From Akanthomyces muscarius (lineage: Eukaryota > Ascomycota > Sordariomycetes > Hypocreales > Cordycipitaceae), in contig NC_079243.1 of the NCBI RefSeq assembly GCF_028009165.1, positions 2,108,001 through 2,172,000 of the forward strand: 64,000 nt of DNA, read 5' to 3'. The notes below the pieces were generated by a model. That model was not told the origin of the DNA, did no database searches, and saw only the letters and a program-made list of their open reading frames with translations. Both the position numbers and the translations under genes were made by a program. The first letter of the stretch is position 1, and each line of letters begins with the position of its first letter. Below are positions 12,001 to 29,760 of this stretch, piece by piece.

Positions 12001-12369
12001 GAAACAATGACCCTCCTGTGCGCGTTTGATGTTGACGTGTGTGCCCGAGAGCAGCAGGAAATTCATCGTCCTATCCTGTCTTTGCTTTAACACAATGCGT
12101 TGTTAATGCACTTTTCCTGCATCTTCTCAGAGGCACGGCTTTCTATAATTTTTTTTATCTTTCTTCTTGCAGGTTCAGGGAGCGAGCACGCACGCATGCC
12201 ACCATCAGCGATCTAAAACACGACGAAACCTGGGATCGTCAGCGGGATATGATATAATGACCCTGTGCGCCCGCCGATTTACTTGACAGGTCGTAGTTCT
12301 TCATTCACACGATCAATCGCACACACATAAATCGGCACACAGTCCTCGTGGCTTTCATCGGTCGACAAG
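9022..12369. other. Long intergenic region, no supported gene
   Basis: About 3.3 kb with no recognisable coding sequence. Open frames such as 10263-10775, 11310-11960 (plus) and 11596-12093 (minus) overlap each other, lack known motifs and read like chance translations. The last few hundred bases are the leader and promoter of the MFS transporter. Confidence 0.5.
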
Positions 12370-14135
12370 ATGACCCCTCCGGGCTCGGTAAAGCTGATCG
12401 GTCAAAATGGGAAAATCATCTCATACCCCAAGCCAACAGACGACTACGATGATCCGCTAGTAAGTCCATCCAGTCCAGCGCGCTATACATCCTTTCGTCG
12501 TGCATCACTGACCGATGGGCAGAACTGGTCGTTCCGCCGCAAGGCCATCCACTTTGGCATCATCCTCATCTACGTCGGCGTCACCTTTGCCTCTGTCGAC
12601 CTCTCCCTGCTGCGCGACTCGCAGCTCGCCATTGATCTCTCCATGAACGCCTCGCAGCTCGCCGTCTCGACCGCCTTCCGCTACATCGGCATGGCGCTCA
12701 CCGCCGCGCTCTTCATCCCGTTCGCCTACAAGTACGGCCGGCGGCCCGTGTACCTGCTCTCGCTGCTCATCCAGCTCGCCGCCGCCATCTGGATGGGCCT
12801 CGTGCGCCACACGTGGGAGTACCGCGCGGCCAACCTCCTCACGGGCGCGGGCGCCGTCGTCGCGCAGGCGCTCATGCCCATGACCATCACCGACCTCTTC
12901 TTCACGCACCAGTTTGCGTCCGCCTACGGCGCCGTCGTGTTCGCGCAGGGCGTCGGCTGCTTCGTCGGCCCGATGCTCACCTCGGAGATTGTGTCGCGCC
13001 ACGGCGGCGACTGGCGCTGGATGCCGTGGGCCATGGCGGCCACGTTTGGCGCGACGGCCGTGCTCGTCTTCTTCGGCGTCGAGGAGTCGACGTTTGTGCC
13101 CAACATTGACAACCAGGTCGCCGCCAAGACGCGGCAGGAGGAGGCCGAGAACAACTTTTACAACCGCCCCGTGTCGTACGCCGCCAGCAGCCGGTACAGC
13201 ACCGCAGACGACGCCGCCGACGTGCTGGACCTTGTCGACATGAACCGCAGGGCGGCCAGGACCAGCGCTGCGTACCTCGACCTGCCGCCCGGCCCGCGGC
13301 CGCTGCGGCAGCGCTTCGCCTTTGTCACGCCCACCGGACGGCCGATCCGCCAGCGCTTCCTGTCTGCGTTTGTGATTCTCGGCCTGTTTCCAGGCGTCGT
13401 CTACGCCGCGCTCACATACGGCTTCCTCATGGCCTGGCTGTCCATGTTCGCCCAGGTCGTGCAGCTGCAGATGACGCAGGCGCCCTACAACCTGGACCGG
13501 CGCGGGCTCGCGCTGCTGGATCTCGGCCCGCTGCTCGGCCACTTTCTCGGCAGCCTCATCGTGCCCCCGCTGAGCGACTACTGGATCGCGGCGAGGGCGC
13601 GCCGCAACGGCGGCGTCTACGAGCCCGAGATGCGTCTCTGGTTCGCCCTGGGTGGCGGTGTGTTTGTCGCCGCGGGCATCTTGATCTTCGGGCTCGGCAT
13701 CGCAGACAAAGCCCCGATTGCCATCCTGCTGATGAGCTACATCTTCTTTTCGTTTGGGTACGCCATATGTCAAGAAACCAGCCTGACCTACATCACCGAC
13801 TGCTACCACAACGTGAGTCATTCCAAGCCTTTCTCAAGCATAGTTGTAAAGTTAACACGTGTTAGATGATTGGCGATGCCATGGTCGGAGTCGTATTCTT
13901 CCGCAACACCGTGGCGGTCATCCTATGGATTGGCATCATGCCGCGAATAGATCCCGCGCGCATCAACTGCATCTTCATCTTTGTCTCTACCGCGGCATCT
14001 GTCGTGCTGATCATTCCCGTCCCACTGCTCATCTGGGGTCGCAAGGGCCGCGCCCTCACGGCGTCCAAGTACAGGGAGTACTCGCTCGCAGCGACACCGC
14101 CGTCGACGCTGAAGAAGATAATGGGAGATCGGTGA
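12370..14135 (+). CDS. MFS transporter, 12-14 membrane segments
   Basis: Three exons are inferred: 12370-12459, 12523-12813 minus one base (to 13812), and 13866-14135, giving 549 aa. The first intron (63 nt, GTAAGT...GGGCAG) is a multiple of three and has no stop, so the frame reads through it. Splicing is supported because it joins DDPL to NWS, producing the DPLNWS motif typical of fungal drug:H+ antiporter-like MFS proteins. The second intron is 13813-13865. KYGRRPVYL resembles the MFS loop 2-3 motif. Many hydrophobic segments follow, with a polar central loop around residues 225-300, then the second half of the bundle. The substrate cannot be told. Likely location is plasma membrane or vacuole. 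No biosynthetic genes lie beside it. Confidence 0.9.
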
Positions 14136-14691
14136 TTGCGTGGAGTATACACGAGATAAGAGTTCCAGTGTAGGGCAGAATTCAAAAAGAGAGAGGCATG
14201 AGAGACCGCTGATTGCGCGAATAAAAGTGGGAAAGTAGTTTCAGCGCCGGACACAGTGTAATGGATTAGCGAATAGAGGTGGACGCCCCGTACTGTAATA
14301 CTGTATAATAAGATACCACGTCAATATGCCGATCTTACTACGTATGAGTCGCCGCTCACAGCTCCTTTGGTTCGATGATCGGAGCAGCACTGCCACCCTT
14401 GTCCTATAAGTAACTGTGTCCATCCCACTCAAGCCCGCAACCTCGTGGCATCTTCAGCACCAAGGATGCGAAACAAACGCAAGCGGATCAAGTATGAACT
14501 GGCATGAATTGCCATTTGTTAATATTCAAGGAGTATCATATCTATCATTAATACGAGTCAACCAGCGTTGAGCCCATGGCTTACTCGCGCAGTCTTGCCC
14601 AAGTAACGCCAGCGACGTCAACACAGCAGATCCCATGATGCAACGCAAACAGAAAGAAAAAGGAAGCAAGTCTGATATGCCCGCATATCGT
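14136..14691. other. Intergenic between convergent genes
   Basis: This holds the 3' flanks of the MFS gene (plus) and the SH3 gene (minus). No additional gene is seen. Confidence 0.5.
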
Positions 14692-15609
14692 CTAAAATAT
14701 GCTATTGACAATGTTGCTACCAATACTCGCGCCCGCGCCGAAAATCGCCGCGTTGCCCAGCTTCTTGCCAAACTTCTTGCCGTACTCACCCGCCTTGCCG
14801 CCCTGGCCGTCTTGCGCCTGCTGGCCGCCGCCCTCGGCCACCGCCATCGGGGGCACGTTGGCGTTGTACGGGTTCTGCTGGCCCGGCGGTCCCGCCGGGT
14901 ATCCGTACTGCGGCTGCGGCGGGCCGTAACCCTCGGGTGCCTTGTAGTCCTGCTCGGGCATGACGTAGTTGCGCGGGAAGATGCCCTCCTGACCGGTACG
15001 CTGGTTCATGCCCATCCACCAGTCCTGGTTCATGTACTCGTAGATGGCGATGCGGTCGTCCTTTTCAAACGAGAGGTCGCGGGCGTCGGACGCGCCGTAG
15101 CGGTAGAGCGCGCGGGCGTGCGCGATGACGGGCTTGCCGCTGTTGGCGGTGGCGCCGCGCGGGGGCACGCCGGGCGCGGGCGTGTCGTTGTAGGACGGCG
15201 GCGCGGGTGACGTCGAGTTGAGGTTCATGTTCTGGAAGCCGTGCGTCGGCGGGGGGTTGGTCGGCCCATTGTCGCGGGCGGCGGGCGATGCGCTGGCGAC
15301 GGACGGGGTCGGGATATTGGACGATGCGCCGTTGGCGTTCGCGGTCGTGCGGAGGGGCCCAGACAGGGACGACTCGGGCGGGAGGGATGCGTTGATGGTA
15401 TCGAAGACGTTTTCGTCAATGACGCCCTTTTCGAGGAGGTTCTCCAGTTCCTACAAGCGAAGCAAGCGTTAGCAAATCTCTCAAGTCTCCTTTTTCAATC
15501 CCGCCAAGTAGGAGGAAGCCATGACGTGGAAGGGAGATTGCCGTACGTTTTTTATATTCCGGAGCGACCGATTGGTCTCCATGATGGTCTGACGTTCGGC
15601 GGACACCAT
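14692..15609 (-). CDS. SH3-domain protein of the Lsb1/Pin3 type
   Basis: Two exons: 15547-15609 (21 codons) and 14692-15450, with a 96-nt intron between (GTACGG...TTGTAG). The product is 273 aa. The N-terminus (NRSLRNIKNELENLLEKGVI) matches the start of yeast Lsb1 and Pin3/Lsb2, which bind the Arp2/3 activator Las17. A Ser/Pro/Ala-rich linker leads to one SH3 domain at about residues 135-184, with the expected ALYRY, WW and GIFPRNYV elements. After it comes a Pro/Gln/Gly-rich low-complexity segment, of the kind linked to prion-like behaviour in the yeast proteins, and a short Gly-rich hydrophobic end (GNAAIFGAGASIGSN). Likely role: actin patch and endocytosis regulation in the cytoplasm. The start is set by the Met before VSAERQ, which splices cleanly to the second exon. 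Confidence 0.9.
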
Positions 15610-16176
15610 CTTGGCGGGGATTTCGGCAACGATCGAGGACAGCTGGAGGGCCCTGTATCTCCGGGATTGCGGGAGAATGGAAATAAGCGAGGTTGACTGC
15701 GATCTCTCCTTCAAGAAGAGTCGTTGTCGACAGCGAAGAATGAGTAGGAAGATGGAGGAGACAAAAGACGGTTGGTTTGGCACGCGTGTCCGTGGAGATT
15801 GGAAACGGACTAGTGGGGGATTTCGGAGCGCGGGCCAGTCGGCTGTGGCGACGCCGCCGTGGCAGTGCAGCTTGGCGGCTCAGGTATCACAACGTATAGC
15901 ATCGTCAGCTTGTATCCTGGGCAGGTATTACTGCATCATCTTTAGAGTACGATGCGGCGAGTGAAAAATGCAGATGCAGTCGTGCTTTGCAGTGAGAGTT
16001 CCTCTTCTGGGTTGGTGTTGGTGATGATGGTAGCACACCGGGAAGCACAAATGACATTGCGTATGTCCCTGGGCATCCAGCGGGCTGAAATTGAATTGCA
16101 TTACTGCGTAATTGAAGGGATGGCATTGCAATGCACTTTTAATTGAGTCTGATTCAGGACTCTCAAAGTCCAGATT
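15610..16176. other. Intergenic, no gene seen
   Basis: Promoter region of the minus-strand SH3 gene and 3' flank of the minus-strand kinase gene. Nothing further recognised. Confidence 0.45.
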
Positions 16177-21705
<5,529 letters not shown>

Positions 21706-23929
21706 ATGCCTGCCAGCAAAGTCCTCGTCTACCTGCTCCGCCGCGACCTGAGAGTTTCCGACAATCCTGTTTTCCAGCGTCTTACCTCGACTTCAGACCA
21801 TGGCTTTACTCACCTGCTTCCCGTCGTGGTCCTGCCACCCGACCAGGTAGAGACGTCTGGCTTCCTTCAGCCTGGTCAAACCTCTCCCTTTCCACCGGCC
21901 AAGAGCAAAGTCGGCAAGTTCTGGCGATGTGGTCCTCATCGGACCAAATTCCTCGCCGAGGCTGTCTGGGATCTCAAAGACACACTATCTTCCCGCCACA
22001 GTGATTTGATTATTCGCATCGGACCCCCGGCTGACGTCGTCCGCGGTATTATCCAGCACCTCAAGTCGTCAGGCAAAGGTGCCGTTTCCGCTGTTTGGAT
22101 GACCGACGATGTTCCCTTTGAAGAGAGACGGCATCAGGCAGAGATTTCTGCCATATGCGACAGCGCCAACGTCGACTTTACCCTCATCCCAGACGAGAAA
22201 TACTACATTGACGAGTGCGTTGCTGCCCAACCCAAAAGTCTCATTGCCAACCGTTTGCATGCGTCTAACACTTTGCCAACCATCTAGTCGCGATCTCGAC
22301 ATTGCTACCCAAGAGCTCCCCGATGTATTCACAACCTACCGCAAAGCGCAGGAGCCACTACGCGAGAAACCTCGCGCCGTTTATCCCAATTACAAGGCTT
22401 CGCTGCCTCCGTTTCCACCAGCGACGTTAGTACCGCCGCAACCCGCGCCATTCCAAATACCCGATAGCCTCGACGCTCTTCAAAAATCTCTTGTGAAACC
22501 CCTCGTTTTCGACTTGCCAAATGCTCCCGTCAAGCCGGAGGACGCTGAAACTGCCCATCCTTTCCTCGGCGGCGAGCAGAACGCGATGAATCGTTTGCAG
22601 CACCTGATTAAATCAGGTGCCATATCGACCTATTCTGATACTCGTAATGGTCTCCTCGGTGCCGATTTTAGTACCAAGCTGTCCGCTTTTCTTGCCTTGG
22701 GTTGCCTGACTGCCAGACAGGTGCATGGCGAAATTGTCAAGTTTGAGGACGGCACCGATGCGCAGTACCAAGACGCCGCCGGATATGGCGAGGGCGAGAA
22801 CAATGGAACCAAGGCGGTCCGCCTAGAGCTTCTGTGGCGCGACTACATGCGTCTCTGCACCAAGAAATTTGGCACAAAACTGTTTGGCGCCTCTGGATTT
22901 CGAGAGGTCGACGGATACTCCAAGAAGTGGAAGACAGGTAGCAGCGCCACGGCCAGCCCAGGCCAAGATCCTTCGCCACAGAAAGTGTTCGAAATGATAC
23001 AGCGATTTTTGCAAGGCAATACCGGGATGGGTCTGATCGACGCATCGCAGCGGGAACTATTTGCGACTGGTTACACATCAAATCGAGCGAGACAGAACGT
23101 CGCGAGCTTTTTCGCGAAACACTTGGATATCGACTGGCGCTACGGAGCGGAATGGTACGAATGTATGTTGGTTGATTACGACGTATCATCAAACTGGGCG
23201 AACTGGCAATACGTTGCCGGTGTTGGCAACGACCCTCGTGGCGATGCGCGCATCTTTAACCCAGTGAAGCAAGCCTTTGATTATGACAAGCAAGGCGATT
23301 ATGTGCGTACGTGGATTCCCGAAGTACGAGATTTTGAAAACGTTGAAAACGTGTTTCAAGCATGGACGGCGACGCCGGAGGAGCATGCGAAGCTCGATCT
23401 CACCAACAACATCATGGTCACGGAGCCACTCAAGAAGATTGATTTTACTGTCGACCGCAAGCCCAAATCGCAACGCCGTCCCTTTGTTCGAGGAAGAGGA
23501 TCAACCAACGGACGAGGTGGAAGACGTGGAGGAGGCGGAGGTGGCGGAGGTTCATCCGGTCTCGGTCGTGGAGGTATGCCCATGCCCACGCACATGTCTG
23601 TCGTTCCCGTACCCATGGAAGGCATGGGCCCGGGTGGATTCCCGACAAGCCCTCCCATGTATGGCACAGCTGGGATGGGATACGACCAGCAGGGCTATGC
23701 GTGGAGTCCTCCTCCGATGGGTATGCACCCCCCTCATCACCACTCAGCACCGCCACCTCATCATTGGAATGTCAATGGTGGCGCCCCAGTCGTGAGCAGC
23801 GGCTGGGTGTCCGGGGGGGCGCCAATGTTCAATGATTACAACAATATGCAGTACCGGGGTCGTGGCAACATGCGCGGCAACTACCCGGCCGGGGCAATGC
23901 AACACAGGGGAGGCTATATGCCGAACTAG
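21706..23929 (+). CDS. Cryptochrome DASH with C-terminal RGG/Gly-rich tail
   Basis: Two exons, 21706-22214 and 22288-23929, flank a 73-nt intron, giving 716 aa. Correct splicing creates YYIDDRDL, a motif common to DASH cryptochromes. The N-terminal half is the photolyase alpha/beta domain (YLLRRDLRVSDNPVF). The FAD-binding helical domain holds TGYTSNRARQNVASF at about residue 431 and a YGAEWYECMLVDYD stretch. From about residue 566 the chain becomes an RGG-, Met/Pro- and His-rich tail, disordered and probably RNA-binding. Such tails are known in several fungal CRY-DASH proteins. Family members bind FAD and a folate antenna, repair UV dimers mainly in single-stranded DNA, and can regulate light responses. 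It probably acts in the nucleus or cytoplasm. The long upstream region is consistent with light control, but I identified no specific light-response element. Confidence 0.93.
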
Positions 23930-25850
23930 CGGGGGCCAGATCGCGCTGCACCGGGAGTCACACGAAAAACAGCAAACGAGAAACGGAATCGGGTATATAC
24001 TAGCTCATGGGACATTATAGACGGGGTTATTCTATCGGTTTGCGTCAACCAGCGGTGTTTTCTGTTTTTCGAATTCTCTGGTTATGCAGCGGTTGCTTTT
24101 CCAAATGTAATGGGGGATGTTATGACTATATGATACCTCGATCTCCGTAATTTGACGACGATTTACTGGTCCATAGACATGAATGATACTACATAAAGCT
24201 GCAACTCTAAGTACGCCTCAGTAAATGGATATTACATGTGCATTGTCTGTCGAAGATTCACAGGCGATTGACGGAAGTGGCGGCACATGTTGGCGCTCTC
24301 GCTAGGTCGCTTCAAGAACTAGCCAGGCATGTTGGCATGTACAAGCAGGATCCAGTCGGTCATTCCACGCGCCACAGTTGTATGTTTTTTTTTTTTAAAA
24401 AAAAAAAGAAAGAAGAAATCGGCTGACAGTTTTTACATACAAATCGGCGTACGTATTAATTGTCTAGTCGCCGTACATCGTCATACATGTTCTGCTGGCA
24501 AGACTCACAGGGAGCGCACCTAGCCATTTGCGAGTTGTACGACCCGAGTCTTTCTCCTAGCAAAGTTTCCGTTCTGGCAATCAAGAGCTACCCTGTACTG
24601 AAGATCTTACTCACAGTTAGTTCAAACACTTCAAATGTCTCTGCGCCTCACCATGCTGGGCCTCCACCGCCGCCCGATGCCAAGGAGAACTTCAAAACTA
24701 CTTTGCGTCCCGGATGCCGGCGAACACTGACAAATTGAACTAAAAGGCTTTCAAAGCCCTTTGAAAGACTTTGAAACACGTCAAAACACATCCAGTGACC
24801 TCGACCTGGTTCAGGGCGCGCCATGTGGTTCCTGGCTTACGATTGCGCAATCTGCCACTTTGTATATAGTTACTGCACCGCCACAAGCGCCGGCAAAGAA
24901 GGTGCTGGTAATTACCTAGCTTCAGTCCAAGCGACTCTTTTGGATTGAAAACGTGGCTTATTACTGTTCCACTCACGCGCTTTGTTTATTCACACATGGC
25001 AAGTGGCTAAACCAGTGGCGCATGGAGGCGACGCCGAGGAACCAACATGTACAAATACGAGGCAGCCGAGATGGAAAGAGGTGCAACGACGTGAGGCAGC
25101 TCAACATTTTCTTTCCCGCGTGTGGGATTTTGATGCCGTGCCCTCTGTAGCCGCTGTCACCGGCTGCATCTACCCGACCTGCAGCGTAGTTGACCGCTCC
25201 TGCCGCGCCCTTGAGATGTCCATGTTGTCTGCCTCATGGCCAGGCTGTATCCAAACTTTGATGTCGGTATCTGACTTTGCCCACGCAAGCCGTTCGCTTC
25301 CTTGCTTGTTGTATTTTAAGGGTCATTCTCTGTTTTCGCGTCGTGTCGCGCGACAAAGGCTCCGGTCGCGGCCAGCTACTTTCCGCTTCCACGTCGCACC
25401 GCATCATTCTATTTAGCCTCGCCCGTTTTCAATAAGAACGAAACCTGGGGCTTCCACAAACACGTGCCTTTTTGCCTTGCCCATACTGTGCACCAGATAC
25501 CTTGCACCAGAAACCCCAGGGGCGCCTAGTGCCTGGGCCTGATTGGGCACATCAGACCAGCGATTCATCGTCGCACAGCTCGACGTTGCACACATCACCA
25601 CCTGCGATCCCATCAGGCAAGGCATAATGAGCTTATATAGAGCTGACGCTTCTTCGAGCTTCGCCTTTCTCGAAACTTTGTTTCGCCTCCGAGTTTCTCG
25701 ATAATTCGATCGGATTTCTGCGATTGTCGTCTGTCGAGAGAAGAAGAAGCAGGATCGCAGATTCAATTAGTGCTCGTCCCTTTTTAGCCTGTTTCTTCCC
25801 AACCTGTGCCCATCTGGCTAGATTAAGCGAAGAGTAGCCCATGGTCGACA
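23930..25850. other. Intergenic region, no supported gene
   Basis: This holds the 3' flank of the cryptochrome gene, a T12A11 homopolymer palindrome at 24385-24407, and the promoter of the next gene, including a TATATA run near 25634. No gene recognised. Confidence 0.5.
24385..24407. repeat. T12A11 homopolymer palindrome
   Basis: Twelve T directly followed by eleven A, a self-complementary low-complexity tract in non-coding DNA. A similar T10A8 tract lies in an intron at 46083-46100. Confidence 0.75.
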
Positions 25851-28051
25851 ATGGCAGAGTTGGACAACAGCAGAAGCCCTACTCCTCCTCCTCGCGCTGG
25901 GAGGATGGCACGGGAAAGTCCTGGAAGTGCAGGTGTTCTGGCTCCTGATACCGACAGGAGAAAAGAGAGACGGGATGCAATTCCAAGGCTCGTCGCTGCT
26001 CATAGACAGCCTAGTAGTGCCACGCATCTGTCGCTCGAAAATTCCGAGTACCTCGCCTCCGGAGACGTTTGCGTTCGAGAGGACGCACCACAGTAAGGTT
26101 CTTCTACTTTCTCTTTCTTTCAAAATGTTTCTTCTTACAAGCTTCAAGACAGGAACCGGCCCCTACCTCACCTAGGCACTTTCCCCGAGTTCACAGAACA
26201 GTGCACCTGGTGAATGCCAGTCTGCGGCTTCAAGAGGTCGTGGGCGATATGCACGACGAACATGAGGAGCGTTGGCAGACCACCGAGACCGAGGAGCAGT
26301 TCGACGCGAGAATGAGGCTCGTGGAAGACGAAGTGTACACTGTGCGCGAAGCCATGTCGATAGAGTACTTGAAGCAACATCATGTCCCTCTCTTGTACAA
26401 TGCCGTTAACCTCCGGAACGTGCAACACAACCCAGAGCGCTACGCGGGCATACTACGGCCGTTTTACAAGCACCCACCGATGGACTTTGACGCGCCGATG
26501 AATTTCTTCTTTGAGCGGCAGTCGCTACGGTGGCAAGAGTTTATCCGCTTCCAGGCACACAATCGCGGTCTCCAGACGATGGACGAGCCATTCCTCGACC
26601 AAGCGTACGCAGCTGCCCTGCTCCGCGAGGCCACCTGCGGTAGTCATTGGCGGCACATATACCACAACTGGAAGGTGGACCACAGCGAGGGTCGATATGA
26701 AGAATATGTAAACAGGCGCAAAGACGAGATGGTTTTTCTAAGGGACCAGGACTGCGAGGACTTTGTTGACTACCAAGCCGCGGTTCTCGCACGCCTGGAC
26801 CGGAACGGTGTGCAACGCCTGGATAAAAACAATGCGGAGCTCCCGGGGTTTATTTTGAGCCCGAGGTTCTGGGATCAGGATCCGATGACGACGTGGACAG
26901 AGTACCTTGCCTATGAGTACTGGCAGATGGAGCAGTATGACGAGGATGTTGACGACCACCGGCCCGAGCATGATATAGCTTACCAGCGCCTTCAGGCAAC
27001 TGTCACCCTGGGAACCCACGAAACGGCCGACTTCCTGCCAACGGAAGATGCCAATTTGCAGCGGCGCGTGGAGCTGGACGAGGCGTACGCGCAATTTGAC
27101 GAGGCTACACTCAACTTCGTTCGGCTAGAGCAAAGACGAGTGATGTGGCGAGACCCGGCAAATACATACATGATGCATCATCGCAGGACACGCGTGCTGG
27201 CTGAGGCCCAAGCCGAGCTTGAGGCTGCCGAAGCCGACAAGGACGCGGCGGTATGGCGCGAAGAGCATATCAGGGAGTTTCTTCACGAGACGGAGACGTA
27301 CCGGGAGGCGTGTGACATTCGCGCGCGGCACAACCACTTGCTAGCCTGGGCCAGGAGTGAGTACGACCGCAGGATGGGCGAGACGCTTGCGACCTCTGGA
27401 CAAGCGGTGGATGATTCCTCCTCACGGCTCAGCGTTTCGTTTCAATTGCCCTCGAACATGTCGGCCGAGAGTGTGACACAATGGCAGGAAACAAGCGACA
27501 CAAGTCAAGAAGAGCAGGACATAACTCTTCTTAGCAGTGTGTCACCGGTTGCTGCTGAAGTTGAGCTCCGAAATGATGTTGAGGACCACGGTGGCGTTGG
27601 ACCACTCTGCGATGCTTCCTTGTCCTCAGCCGTTGGTCAATCCACCCTTGTCGAGACTGTTGCTGAAGAGCCAGCTGCCGTCGAGCAGAATCCAGTTGAA
27701 CCGGGTCCAGTCGAACAAACAAAAATCGTACCACCTGCAGCCGCGCAGTTCTCTGATGGGCGGGATCTCTCGGTCGCACCCGCCGCTAGTACGACCGACA
27801 CAGTCCCTCCCGCTAATACCTCTACAGGGCCGCGTAGAAGTGCGCGCATTGCTGCGGTCCACGGGAAAGCTACAGAGAAACCGGCACAACAGACCATTCA
27901 GACAAGTCGCCGGTCGGAAAAGTCGTCCAAGAGAGCTGGCACCTCCAGAGGCGGCCGAAAGCGCGGCGGCAGTAGGGTTGTTGCCGAAGAAAAGGTGCGG
28001 GATGCAGAACCGCCAGCGAAACGGACACGGCGGCGCACTGCGAGGAAGTAG
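25851..28051 (+). CDS. Unknown protein with nuclear-type basic tail, 705 aa
   Basis: Two exons, 25851-26092 and 26176-28051, with an 83-nt intron (GTAAGG...CCTAG) whose phases join exactly. I do not recognise the family. Residues 1-80 are Ser/Pro/Arg-rich and probably disordered. Residues about 85-460 are rich in Trp, Tyr, Phe, Glu and Arg and look helical, ending in a probable coiled coil (RVLAEAQAELEAAEADKD, about residue 415 onward). The next part is Ser/Thr/Glu/Val/Pro-rich and disordered. The last 75 residues are strongly basic (PAKRTRRRTARK) and look like a nuclear localisation or DNA-binding tail. A start at Met25851 uses the whole first exon. The alternative, an unspliced start at 26069, would give 660 aa with a hydrophobic leader that is really intron sequence. 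The next gene has a comparable layout. Confidence 0.75.
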
Positions 28052-29760
28052 GCAGTTAAGGGAGGGTCTGCATGCGGATATTTCTTTTGTCACTTTTCTT
28101 ATTCTACATGTTTTCTGCTACATCGTTTTGTTGGGAGCGTTTCCCACACATACAGGTCACAACTAGTTCTAGAATGGGGAAGTATACCACTTGTGGAGCT
28201 TTGGATTGGTGTGGTGTTGGCTATAGATTCTTTACAAGTCGCAGATGATACCCAGGAAATGTACTTTTTTTATTATCTTACTTTCTACGCTGCTTTCGCA
28301 ACCTTTCGAGCGGCAAGACCCTCAAATATCTCACCGATTCCCCCTTTACCCACAGGGAAAAGAAATGGAAATTACTCTTGTCACACTATAGCGCGTTTTT
28401 GAGAGTGTACTCGCACAGATTCTTGTGCGCGTTCGCTCGAGTTTACTTACGCGCCAGTCCTACAGCGGCCCATATGCTGTACTACGGCAATCGGGAAGCT
28501 ACACGGCATCTCATCTGGCAAGAAGAAGAAAACAAAAGGGCAATACCGAAATGCATCGTGAGTGACATTGGCGCCTGTGACATTCTAGCGGTGTGAGTGA
28601 GGAGTTCAGCGTCAGATTGAATGGGAATGGTAGATGTGTGTAGATGTGCAGGTGGTGGTGTAAGCTGGGGATCTTGGGTCAGGACAACGGGCGGCGGGGA
28701 GCGGTTTGGGGTTGTATGCAGCTCACACTGCAAAGATTGATATTATTGGGTTTTGAAAGGAAAATGTAATGAATAATTTAATGGAATGGAAATGGGCTTG
28801 GGCAGAGGCTACCCCACGGCGTGTCGACACTCGAGCGGTCAAACCTGGCCTTTGATTACGAGGGAAATCATTGCTAGCCTCAATAAATAGCCTCGTCTTC
28901 AAGCTTTTGATCAATCTCATTTTTTATATGCCTTCGAATATGTGCAAACGTCCAAGCCCTTTTCCAGCCTTCTCGCTGGGTCGGAACAAGTAGGGTGCTG
29001 AGACCATTCCATTGGCAGAGCAGAGAAGCATGCGCGACACCATCCGGTCCCCTTCCCGCTGGGCAATCTACATCTTCCTTGGTATTGACTTGGGCTCGCT
29101 CTCATCATCCCATGTCCAAGCAAATGACAGCCGCAGTACATCGATCCAAGGCTACTGTCGGAGACTATCCAGTGAGCAGCCGCTGAGCTATATTCCACGC
29201 TTCTGCGTGCAGTCCCTTGGGCGAGTGCAGTCTATTGGGTCGACGCGAGGCGTTGCGAGACTATTGGATAGATTTATAGACAAACAAAGGCATACTTGCA
29301 ATCCGTGCCACCCCTCGGCGGTGCACAGGGTGCAGGCATAACCACATAGGTGCCCATGGTTCGGGTGACTGCATTCGAGTGCAACGTGATACAGTTGAGC
29401 CTACGAGAGGACCTTGGCCCCTGCCTTTGTATTCGTGCAGGTCGTGTTTTGCTAGGCGAGCCGCAGTATATGCTGTGCGTTCCTGTATATAGCCACTAAT
29501 ATCAGCACATTTAACGCCCTGTACGCTTCGACCTCGGGGTACGACGTATAACCTCGGGGGTCCTGTGGACAAACTCGTGTATATATTGACTCTGAGAGAC
29601 CCATGAAACTCTGTTCGTTACTTACCTCTCATTCCATCGACTGCATCTCACAAGATCTTTGCTCCGTCATTTCCGTTGCAACAAAGATCTTTTACCTTTG
29701 GTCTTTTTTCGCCGTTGATAAGCCCTTTGACAGCTGTACTATAGAAGACCATAATTCACA
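28052..29760. other. Intergenic between two unknown genes
   Basis: No gene seen. The region is AT-richer than its neighbours, with scattered short frames. It contains the 3' flank of the 705-aa gene and the promoter of the FG-repeat gene. Confidence 0.5.

Noticed and set aside
11310..12093. Opposing frames of 216 and 165 codons
   Set aside because: They overlap on opposite strands, and neither resembles a protein family or has splice support.
12505..13821. 438-codon frame antisense to the MFS transporter
   Set aside because: Arg/His/Glu-rich shadow of the GC-rich sense gene.
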